Source of the DNA: Cavia porcellus
Lineage: Eukaryota > Chordata > Mammalia > Rodentia > Caviidae
Length of the DNA stretch: 64,000 nucleotides
Reading direction: 5' to 3'
NCBI RefSeq assembly: GCF_034190915.1
Contig: NW_026947502.1
Location: 36,734,785-36,798,784, forward strand
A model generated the notes under the pieces. That model made no database searches and had not been told where the DNA came from. It was given only the letters and a program-made list of their open reading frames with translations. Of this stretch, positions 28,701 to 40,700 are shown in pieces; within the stretch, counting starts at the first letter, position 1, and each line of letters opens with the position of its first letter. Both the position numbers and the translations under genes were made by a program.

Positions 28701-31700
28701 GGTCCATTCTTCACATAGAATTCAATACTTCAAAAAGTCTATCTATCTGCTAGTGGGTAAGATCTGTGTTAAAATTTTGATGCCAAGTGCTTTAAAACAT
28801 TAACAACAAAAATATCACATGCATGGAAGAAGCAAAGGTTATGTTATTAGGTATAAATTTATCAACACCGTTAATCATATTTTCCAATATATATTTAACC
28901 TCCCCAATGTGTTAATATTAACTTTGTCCCACTAAGTAAACGTAAAGGATTTTTCAGGTACTGTATTTCAAAAACTCAAAAAGAGCAGGTGTCATTTTCT
29001 TTAGAAACGTCTTGTAATATACAGTGAGCAAATACAAGTGTTAATAATCTATGTTCCCCCTTGCTTGGAAATTTAGTCCTGTTGACCTTTAAGTCACATC
29101 AGTCCAATCTGCTAAAACTCTCTACGTAAGTTTGCGGACTTGACCACTGATTTTTAAAGAATCTTACACATACATACACAAGATAATTTAGTTTAAATCT
29201 AACGCTATGCTGGCTGCGGCCACAAAAGCAACAAAGCATCTACCTCTCCACCCCAAAGATCTCCGCTGTGACAAAGCTGTGAATAATGAACAGAAAGCGG
29301 GGTTTAGAATTTCATTCCAACAAGAGTCACAACTTCTTAACAGAAGATACAGCAGTAACTCTATCCTGCACATAGTTCTAGCATTGAATTAACCATAAAA
29401 ATGTGTTTTTCTCAGTATACATGGTGTTTATGAAGCTGGCAGTGCAAAACATTCAGAATTCATCTTTGTTGATGATGACTGACTAAGGCAGCATTATCCA
29501 AATGAAATACACGAGCCAAAAGTATAAAGTAATTTTAAATTTTCCAATAGCCACGTAAAAAGTTATGGAACAAGTAAAATTAATTTTGATATGTTATTTA
29601 ACTCACTATAATATCAAGATGTAATCAATAAATATTTTATAATCTTCTTATCCAAGGTCTACAAAATTCAGAATGCATTTTACACTTACAGCACATTTTA
29701 ATTCAGACCACTCACATTTCAGATACTCAATGGCTGTCAATGGCTAGTGGCTACTGTTGTGGACAGGTCAGGTATAATCCTTTATTAAGCCTTACCTTCT
29801 GAAGTATTAAACTTAATTTTTAGAACTCTCTCCTTCTCATTGCAATTCCTATAAAACAGGGTTCCTGGTTTCCTTCCCTGTCTATCTGACTTAAAAAAAA
29901 AAATCTCTTATCAGAAAAGAAGTAGGGAGTAGGGTGTACTACTTACACATCTGTAAATCTAATCAAAAAATTATAGGTGAATGCACACTAAATGGAGGGT
30001 AGTCATATTACAGGACAACAAGTTTGTAGTTTAAAACTGGTGAGCACGTGAAAAGTAATACTAACATTTACACTAGGAGTGGTTACCAAGTACGGGGCAC
30101 CATCCCTGCTGAGTGCTCTAACTTTACCTGTTGACTTGGGCTGTACCTGACCTCGATGAAGGACCATGTTTCTGCACCTCTTACAAAGCTTTTGACAATG
30201 CTAGGATATGGAAGCCGAGACTAGCTCAGCAGTAAAACATCTAAAATGCTAGGCTATTATTACATGCATTTTTAAAAAGGACAGATCAGGCCTGGGGATA
30301 AAGCACATGCTTTGCACGCATTACGCCTGAGGTCAACCCCAGCATGACAAAAAAGGGGAAGAAAAAATGGGAACGGCGAATCTATCTTATTCTTAACTCT
30401 CAAGTATTTAGCTATGTCTAATAACCAGTGGACACTCAAGTATTTGTTTAATGAATAAATGAATGCAGCTGGTATTCAGTAAGGCACAGAACTAGAGTGC
30501 TGGAGAAGATCTAGAGAACGACAGACAGCAGACATGGTGGTGCATACCTGTAATCCCAGCTCTCAGAAGGCTGAGGCAAGAGGATTGCCATGATTTCAAA
30601 CTCTGCTTGGGTTACAAAGTGAGTTCAAAGACATCCTGAACTACACAGGGAGACCCTATCTCAAAATGACCAAAAAAAAAAAAAGTATAGAAGATGACAG
30701 AACCACTTGCTCAACTCCCCGCCCAAAGCAGAAATCTCCCATGTCATTTACATACGGTGGACACCAATCCATTCTTTAAATGAAGACTGCAAACACTGAT
30801 GGTCAAAAAGTGGGTCAGTCAGAGTCAAAGCTGCACTGGTGCAGTGCCTGTGTCACCAATCTAAGACACTGGATCCCAGAAAACCCATCAGTGCTATCAT
30901 GGTTTATGTATCCAGATGTTCCCCCAAAGGCTCACCTACTCATAGGTGGTGCTTTTGGAAGGTGACGGGATTATAGGTCTTACAGGAGACTTGATGTGAG
31001 GAGCTGGGATCTGGTCAGAAGAGGCGGGTCACTGGGGGTCACCTGGGTCTCTCTCTTCTCTGCTCCTTGGTATATCATCTCGAACCTTCTCTCTGTGCTC
31101 TCTTTCTCTCTGACATGTTATGAGCTCCTTTTCCTCTGCCACACCACCCTGCCTTAGAATGAATGACCACAGACTGAAACCTCTACAAACTGAGCTCACA
31201 CAAACCTCTCCTCTTACCGCTGTGGGAGCTGGGCACTGTGTCCCACCCATGAGAAGGGCGCTAAGACTGGTGCCAAGTGGCTTTGCCCACTTCTGGTCTC
31301 CACAGTCCCAAGCCATACTGCTGCTTCCAACACAGAGGCCTACAGTCAGATGGCTGGCAACATGAACTGCTGATTTTTATAGCAGCTGAGCTAATGGGAA
31401 AATACCTGTCTATTACACCAAAGAAGGGGAAAAAAAAAAAAAAAACCACAGCTATTGCACAAAAGAAGTAAAACAAGTTTTTCCTATTCAGTATGCCTGG
31501 GTCTTGCTTCAGTTATATACCTTTTTGGCCCCTGCAGTATCTAAATTTGACACTGGATTTAAACACTTCTGGGAACAGGCATCTGATACGACTGAGCAGC
31601 CCACTTTATTTCTGGGCAATCTTTGGAAGTTTGTGCTTGTTTTCTCTTATGCTAAGTTAAAAATATGCCTTTTTTTCCATCTATTCATTGATCCAGAACC

Positions 31701-34700
31701 TCTGCTAAAGATAGCGAGTACATTCCTCACCCACGAGACTACAATCATGTCTTGGAGTTACCCTCCTCAATGTTAAACGTTCTTTTCTCCTGTCACTGTA
31801 ATTCACAGAAAAGCTCCGAAACTCTTTTACCAGCCTGTCTCCCTTTAGGCCATCACCTAACATCATATAGGTCTTCCTAAAGAAGGAAGTGACCATCTCA
31901 GTGATTCTATTTCTAACCCTAGACAGTGACATGTACAGTGGGAACAGAGCTCTTGTTCCCCCAAAATAGTCACTATGATTGAACAAAGTCATTATGGCGA
32001 GCTCTTTATAAGTTATGTAGCAGAGGCTTGTCACTGCATAAATATTCAGCACCTACAGAGGACTGCGCTAAGTCTGTTCCTTAGCTCTCTTTACACTTTG
32101 TATAAATCATATACAAAAGTAGCCAAATCTGAAGATTAAGCCTACATAAAAGAACAGATTTGACCAAATATGTGAGTATTGGTGGAAATACTACTCCACT
32201 TAATTGCATGCTCTGAATATTAATATACAAAAAGTAAATTTTCTTTGGTCAATCAGGCAGGGATCCCCAGTTAGTCAAAAGAGTTACCAAGGGAACATCA
32301 AGTGCTCTCTGGTAGGATGACTGGTCTTGCTTCCCCTCCTCGTTAACCGCAGTGAGAAACACGTTACGGTAATGACCTCATAAACAGCACAGTGCTCTCT
32401 GTCCTCGAGCTCCCCATCTGCCCGCAATCTGCCTGATAAACTTTTGCTTGGTATATACATGTAATGTTTATGGTGTGCAAAATATCTGGCATGTAATTAA
32501 CGACAAGTGCTTAAAGAAAAACACATTTTTAAAATAACATAGTAAAATTCTTAAAACAAATTACTCTTATTGATTCTGATGAAGCACTGAAGCACATAAA
32601 TACTATCCATGAAGACTCTATCAGATGGTGAACCAAAACCAAAACAAAAAAACCAAGATGACATTTTAAAAAATGCAACTCAGAAGACTCTTTTATGAAA
32701 AAATTGCCAAGATTAAGAAGTTATTCTGATATTATAAAAGCAATAAGCTGATGATCTAGACAAAAAATAAATTAAACTTGAAACTTCAGAGTTAAAGCTG
32801 GGCGTGGTGGTATACAGCTGTAATCCCAGCACTTGGGAGGCTCAGTCAGGACGACTGGGAGTTCCAGGCCAGCCGGAACTACATGGTGAGACTATGTCTC
32901 AAAAAAAAAAAAAAACCTACCCTGGAGGCAGGCAGAGTGGAAGCTCTGAAATCTGGACTTCTAGCCACACATACTGTCCTCTACACATGGGGCATGATTC
33001 CCATGAGCCCAGGGCTTCCACCCACCTTGGTCTTTATTTCTGACTTTTATACTAAGGATTTTAGCAACTCCAATGATACTAAATCAGTTCTGATCTATAT
33101 TAATCCTATAATAGCTATACAGAAAAAAAGGTAACATCATCTCAACAGGACATAATTTAAACATTGGTCACATAATAAAAGATATATATGCTTGCTGTAC
33201 ATGAAATTACACTGACTTGTGTACCTTATTACATAGTTCTGCTGATTCATGATGTTCAAAATCCTTTTGGGAGACTGGGGATGAAACCCAGGACCTTTGC
33301 AGTGAGCTACATCCCCAACCCTTTTTTATTTGAGACTAGGTCTCTCTAAATCACCTATATGGGCTTGAAGCTGAAATCCTCCTGTCTCAGCCTCCCAGAG
33401 TGCTGGAATTACAATCATGCATGCCACCACACCTACTTAAAAATCCTTATTTTTAAAACTGGACTTAAAATGGGTAAAAATATAAAATTATCAGGAAGAA
33501 TGACATTAAATAATTTGTCTAAAACTTTTTCTAGGGTTACTTAAAAAATTGTTTTTTCTAGGATTAGCCATCATAACCTGCAGTATTTACTCTCATGCTA
33601 TAGTGTGTGTGGATTTTTCCTAGTATTCTATTATTTTATGTTTATAATATCACAAAGGGTTTCGAAAATTCTTAAAACTATAGGCACAGTTGAAGACTTT
33701 AGCACAAAATCTATGTTCAGTATTTAAGCTCTGAGTGCATGTTAAAAGGTAAAAAGATGACTTCATTTTGACATTTAAAGAAGGGGAACACTGTGTAACC
33801 ATATTTACCTGAAAATTTAACATTTGAAATGACAAAAAATAGCTTTTCCTTCCATGATTACAACTGAACATGTATCTCTAAGCTCCTCCACCTCAAAGTC
33901 CTTCTGCTACCTACCTGGTCTGTTAATTCTATCAATTTTATCCATGCTAGGAGAGGAAAGTCGAAGTCGAGGGCTGCTCTGATTAGAGTTGTCTGACCCC
34001 ACATCATTAAAGGCATCATCAAGAGTCAGCAGGAGTTCTTTCACACATTTATGACAGATGCTATGTTGACAAGGGAGAATCAGCGGGTGGGTGAACAGCT
34101 CCTTGCAGGCTGGGCAAATGAGCTCTCTCTCAATATTCTTAATAGTCACCTGCAAAGAAAAAAAAAAAAAAAAACCTAATCAAAACCTCTTACTAGGAGG
34201 GCTGGGGCATTTAGCTCAGTAGCATAAGCACCTGCCTGGCAAGTGTGAGGTTGTGAGTTTGATCCCTGGTAAAAACAAAACCTCTTACTGGGTACACGTG
34301 ACAGCCATGCTTACCCTCTTGTACGTGTGTTTATCTTTCCAAAAAGAATTAACAAATACTTTTTTTTAATCCAGGTTTCCTTCAACTCTGAAACTTTATC
34401 ATCATCAAATTCCCTTTAACATGGATAGCTTAGACCTGAGAACAAAGCATGAGACTAAACAAAAAGAAAGAGAAAAAATAAAAAACAAAAAAGTGTAAGA
34501 AAAAAAGCTGGTTTAAAGTATTTGGGACCCAAAATTATCAAAAAGTCATTCAAATCATCAAGAATAATTAATTCACTGATTTAGGACTTCAATGAAATTC
34601 AAAAAGTTTCTTTCAATACAAAGACTGGAATATTCTCATCAAAGTATATGGTAGGATTCCCAGAGCCTCTAATACAAAGTACAGGAGGGAAGGAGCAGAG

Positions 34701-37700
34701 AGCACAATGAGTGAATATAGGAGTGTAGGTGACGAAGAGGAGTAACTTCTCATGTTCCAAGCACAGCAAGGTAACCACTGATGACAGCTGTCTATTTCAA
34801 AATGCTCCTAGAGGACTGTGAATGTTCTCAACTCAAAGAAGCAATAAATGTTAGAGATGAGAAACACACTAATTACCTCGATATGATCATTAGGCTTTGT
34901 ATATGCACTGGAATGTCACATAGCACCTCATATGTGCAGTGGTATTCACTCAAAACAAAATATATAAGTAAAAATTCTTAATATAGCAAGCACTAAGAAT
35001 AGTCTGTTCCTACTTGGTGGATTAACTCGGCTAGCCAGTGTGTTCGTGGTGTCCCGTCTGAATCTATTTACAAGCTGACCTAACAGCAGTTCACTATTTA
35101 AATGTGACCACTTTTCAAGTTGCAACTATAATGCAGCTAAAGTGGTTGTGAATCTCATACTGTATATCAAGCAGTCATCCTAAAAGCACTTTAGGCTTAA
35201 AAGGATGTAGCTGGGGAAGTCACTCAGTGCTTCAAAGTTTATGGCAAATGAGAAATATTTAGATTCTTGTAATTAGTAAGGTTTAAATGACTTCACTCCG
35301 TTTTCCTCCTTTTCCCTAAGCATTTGTTTCACGTGTCTCAAATTTCTAATGAATCTGTTGTGGGCATAACCACAATTTTAATGGGGCATATCCACAATTT
35401 TAATGGCAGTCTAACATTAAAGTATTCTTAATCTTGTACATACACTCATTTCAACTCCAGAAATACACAACAGCTCAAATTTAATTCATTTGATTTAAAT
35501 GAAACAAAAATTTTTGCTAACTTCAGCCCCTATAAAGTGACACACAGTGCCACCGCTTACATTTCACGCACTCAGCCCACTGGCTTTACCCTGGTTAGAA
35601 TGAATCTTTCAAAGAAGGGCGTTATGCTGCATCATTCAATACTTCATAAAGTCCACATCATGTCACGATCTTAATGAAATAAGATAACCACACCTCACAA
35701 TCCACACGGAAGAATGCAGCATATTCACGTCTTGCCTCATTTCAGAGCTCAACTGTAATTCAAAGGAAAATACTATCTGAAAGGCCAAAATAGATGCTCG
35801 CACCCCATAAAACCAGGGCATGGGCTGAAACCCAACCATGGGTTGAACCTCCACTGGAATACCTAAAATTACTTCCATTATTCTTGCACGTCAAGTAACA
35901 ATGTCGTGAATTCGGCTTTTTCATTACGATGAATATCAAAAGTAATTCCTACACAAAATAAAAACGTATTCATTTTATATCCACGGAGAGGAAACAACTA
36001 AAAGAAATGTGCTGTGGGGGCTCACTACTCCACAGCCTCCGCAGAGGTCCCTGGAAACTTCGGGGTCGCTGCGCCCCGCCCCGGACCGAGCGCCCGCAAC
36101 TCAGGCAGACAAAGGGGCGCGCGCCCCGAGCCCGGCGCCCCCCGGGAGCCCGCGACGCCCCGGCGGCTCGTGTGCAGGGCGCCCCCCAGGGGTGCCGGGG
36201 CGCGAGCCCGAGCCACTCACCGCCGGCTCCGCGGTGTCTCCTTCCATGGCGAACCCCCCTGGGTGTCATCAACGGCGGGGTCCGGCGGGCAGGTCTGGTG
36301 GGCGGAGCCCTGAGGCGGCGGAGGAGCCTGGGCTCGGGGCCCCAGGGCCAGCTGGTCCGCCAGCGGACCGACGCGGAAACGGACAAGCCGGGGCGGGCGA
36401 AAGCACAGGCGCGAAGCTTCGCTCCCTGCGACGCCCCGGGAACCCCGCCCCGCGGCCGGCTGCGGCTGAGGCTCCTGCGGACTGCGGCTGGGCGGCGGAC
36501 CCAGCCGAGAGCAGGGCGGGGCGGGGCGGGGCGGGGCGGCGCTGTCGCCCGGGCAACGGCGCCCGCCGCACAAAGAGGGCGGGGTTCGGGGCGGGGCTAC
36601 GGGCGTCCGAGCCGGCCGAGAGGGGTTGTGGTCCTGCGCCCCGGCGCGCCGGGGTCTCCTTCTGGCCTCCGCCTTCCTACCTCGCTTGCCGTCCCGGCTG
36701 GGTGGCAGCAGAAGGCCGCAGCGAGCGCGTGGAGGCCGAGGGCGGCGCCAGGCGGGTGTGTGTGTGTGTGGCTCGCGTGTCGCCAGTCACGGCGGCTGCC
36801 GCAGCTCCGAGCGCCGCGGCCGCGCCCACTCTTGGCCGTGCTCTGCGGCGTGGCTTGGCTGGGGAACTTCACGTCCCGCGTGGTCCCCAGGCCCTCTGCA
36901 CCGCACCGCACCGCGCTTTCCGGCAGTCACGCGGCGACGGCCCACCCCGGGGCGCGGGGCTCGGGTCGTGGATCCGGCAAGGGTGGAGTCTGCGGGGCGG
37001 CGGCGCGGTAAGCGGGGTCCCAGTTCCCGAGCGCGCCCTGCTTCGGCCTGCGAGCGCCGCCGCCCCGCGGATCACAGGACCCAGGGCAGCCGCTGGCGGA
37101 GGCGCGTGGGGCGCGGCGCCCGAGGGGAGAACAAGTCTGGATCAAGCTTTGTCTTTAATCGAATCTGTCAACTCACGGACTGAGAGGACAAGCCCTTCGC
37201 CGGGCGGTAACTGGGCGGTTCCGATCTGGACTCCCTAAGGCAGAGGCTGGACCCAGAAAGCTTTCCTCCCACAGGTGCTGCAGAAGCTTAGGGAAAAATG
37301 AGGAAAACAACAAACGTCTAGATAATTTGGGGTACCTAAATCATGCCCAACATCGTATGCCACGTTATCTAAAGGCTCAAACGCTGAAAAGTGTTACAGA
37401 TCTCTTTGTTTTTGATACTAGACTTTGGGTTAAATAATTGCTTGCCAGCAGAAATTTCACATCTGCACACCTGGATAGCGCTTTGATGTAAAACTTCTTA
37501 ATTCACAGAGAGAAGGGAATTAGATTTTGTAGCATGAGGTAAAGATCATAGATTTTTTAGGTGGAAATAAATTTTGAAGGTCTTACACAAGTCAAACTTC
37601 CCTGAGATATTTTCCACTTTATTAACAAAGCCTAAAATAAGTTAACTTGGCAAAATGTAGGTAACTAGACACTTTGAAGCTTTTTTTTTTGTTTTTGCGA

Positions 37701-40700
37701 TAGTACAGACAAGTATATGGTGTAGCCTATTTGAAGGGAAATTTTGCAATGTTCCTACTCTAATATTTGCATGTGTTTCAAAGGAAATTTTACAACTCTA
37801 ATATTTGCATTTGTACATGTGTGCACAGAAGCATTTACAGAGATATTAGAGACTTGTAACTAAATAGCTCCCAAAAAGTACATCTTTACCAAGGAATACT
37901 ATGCAGCAGTTAAAAAGAATGTACTAATGAGAAACAATGCTTAAAATATAGTGTTCCAAAAGTATAAAACATATGGAGTCTGTGTGCTGCTGCTCCGAAA
38001 AAAAGTAAAATTCCAGGCAGGCATATATGGGCTGAGCAAAAATAGTGAACCTTTAAATTTTTAAAAGGGTATTACAATAAAAGACCCATTGCCATTAAGC
38101 CCCTCTAAATATTGCCCCTCTAAATATTCCTCCTCGCTTTGAACACATCCATTGTTCCTCCACATTCTGAAGCAGTTCTAAAAGTCCTCTTTCATAAGTG
38201 TCTCTAATTGCTCTGCTGTAGCTGTCTTGGCTTGAATCAGCTCAAAACGTTTCCTTTCATGACCATTTTGACTTCGAGGAAGAGCCAAAAGTTGCATAGG
38301 GCCAGATCCTATGAACAACATAGATGAGGATGCACTGTAATGTTTTTTTAAGAGCCTGCTTTCCAGTTAGATGGTACAGGGCAGCTACACCATCGGTTTT
38401 GATAACACTCCATGAAGACATTTGATCACCTCTTGTATAGTTGTAAAGACAAAGATACAAATGTCTCTGGCTAGAGCAAAATTAAAAAGTGATAACAGTA
38501 TTGTAGAGAAGGGAGGGATTTCTCTGGGGATGTAACTGGATGGTAGAGAGATTGCCTAGCTTGCAGGAGGCTGGGTTTAATCCCCAGTACTGGGAAAAAT
38601 AAAAAGTAAGGGGGTGGGAGTCAGGGCTTCCCTTCCATTCACATTGTGCTGTTCACATGCTTTAATATGTGCATATTTTACTTTTAAAACATTTTATATA
38701 AAAACCCTATTTCACTTATAAGCTTTTAAAATCAAAACGGGGGGAGGAATACAGTGTACTGGTAAAATGACAGCAAATATGAAAAACTACCATTTTAAAC
38801 TGTGGTTTCCCTGTTCCGTAGACATTTCTGCTCCACTTGCTTGCCTGCAATGCTTTTAGCTTCTCTCTGATCACTGGTACCTCCAGCTCTCCCACCTATG
38901 AAAAGTCCCAAGACCCTTCCCAGTCATTCAGTTAGTCTTGTGAGGGTTTTTGTTAAATCTTCCTTTTTTCCTGTCTTCTTTCGGTTAGCCTTTTTCTTAG
39001 ATACTGTTTTCTCATCCTCTCTGCCAATTCTCCACACCTGGAATCTCCACTCTGCACACCTCAACTGCAGCACCAGTTGATTTGAAGAGAAACATACAAA
39101 TCTGTAGATGACTTGTTTCAGTAGTGCTGTCTTTGAGGCTCTATTTGCATGAGGGGCAGTGCTGGGGGAAAAAAAATCTCCATTATTCTCCTATTGTGCA
39201 TATGTCATCCCTTGGCACTTACTTAGTTTGAAATGTCACAACACCTGTTTTCAAAATCTTTTCTTTTTCAAATCTGGATCAAAATTCAAGGAAGCCTAAT
39301 CCATTCCTGTTACTGCTCCAACCCCCATGAGTCCACAGACCTTCAACACTCTTGCCTTCAGTATGATACCTTGCACTTGTCAGTGTTATTTAATTGTCCT
39401 ATTGATTCTTTGATTTTTTTAGAGTTGATCAAATCTAGGGCCTTGTGTATGTTACAGAAGTGCTCTACTACCAAAGCACATCCTCAGCCCATTTAATCAC
39501 TCTTCTTCCCCAGGGGCTTGAGCTTGCTTACATCTACTTCACAAAGCCAAAAAGTCAACAGCCCCATCTCCAAATACACACAGTTCAAGTTTTGTAAAAC
39601 AAGCTCAATACATGTTCATTATTTTGTATCTAAAATATAAACTTGTTACCTTGGATATACACTACTCCCAAAGCTGACCTGGTCTCCCATATCTACTCCA
39701 TTACGCAAAAAGAGGTGAAATTCTAAGCTATGTCAGGTACTAGTAACCATGCTGCATATTTCAATCAGTACTATGAGACATCACTGGCCCTTAGCCCTGT
39801 TCAGTCTAAGACTAGACAAGCAAGGTATCATTGTGCTACTATGTCCTGAATAAAAAGTTAAAATGAAGTGATATGGCCACATAACTCTTAAAATTTACCC
39901 TTTGTTGGGAACCCTGATCATGCAGCAAACTTGGATATAAAAATCAAGGGTGCTCCTAGATGTAAGAGTTCCTAGAAAATAAGGAAGATGTAAATGAAGT
40001 TACTATGTTTGTATCTGGACATCCCCCCAAAACCTCATGCAATCGTGGGGGTTGCTTTGTGGGGGCAACTGAGTCTAGTTTGTGATTGATTCATCGTCTA
40101 GTGCTGGGATTATGGGTATGAATGCTACACCTACCCTAGGGTGGGTAACCTACATACAATGTGACAGAAATTGTCTCCTCTTGTGCTTCTCCACTTTTGT
40201 TCTTGTTGCATCTGCTGTCTTCTGCTACCTTGAACAACTGCTCTTTTGTTATGCCACCCTGCCTTGGAGCCAGCTGATTACAGACTGAAAACTATACAAA
40301 CTGTGAGCTAAATAAACATTTCCCTCCTTAATTGTGGGTATCAAGTATTTTGTCTCATCAACAAGAAAAAAGTAAGACAATTTGGTATCAGAAGTGGGGT
40401 CACTACTATGACTACACCTAAACATGTGGTTCACAAGCCTTTGGGAATGGCTTGTGGGAAGAGTTTGGAAAGGGTTCTGAGATGTTGCCTGGAATGCCAT
40501 ATGCTGTTCTGTATGGGAAATTCTGGTCAGAGCTTGAAAAACCAGAAAGCTGAAAGAAATCTGGCAGGTAAAGACCAGGAGAGGTTCCTGAGGAGAGCCT
40601 CACGAGGTCTTTGCTGGGAAGGACTGCATTGGCTATTGGACTCAAGATGGTGTTATGTCTTGGCAAAAAACATTTTGGTCATGTCCAGAGATTTTGCCTG

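Larger units (their letters stand above)
25332..33914 (-). other. TRIM36 intron 2 (8.6 kb)
   Basis: Holds two hAT-type remnants (27.4 and 29.5 kb), a MaLR LTR (30.9 kb) and five SINEs. 25.4-27.4, 28.0-29.4 and 31.4-32.8 kb are AT-rich with no feature I recognise. Confidence 0.85.
36005..37235 (-). promoter_or_regulatory. CpG island with internal TRIM36 promoter b
   Basis: A 1.2-kb CpG-dense island inside intron 1. On the minus strand it holds exon 1b, four tandem GC boxes about 270 bp upstream of its ATG, and an RFX X-box match. The edges are abrupt. Open frames of 334 and 409 codons on the plus strand are low-complexity Arg/Ala/Pro/Gly readings with no domain and are treated as artefacts. 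An antisense transcript from this island is possible but not shown. Confidence 0.85.

Noticed and set aside
36007..37238. Plus-strand open frames of 334 and 409 codons in the intronic CpG island
   Set aside because: Several overlapping frames on both strands are open at once, as expected where GC-rich DNA lacks stops. The translations are Arg/Ala/Gly/Pro-rich with no domain, and exon 1b explains the island.
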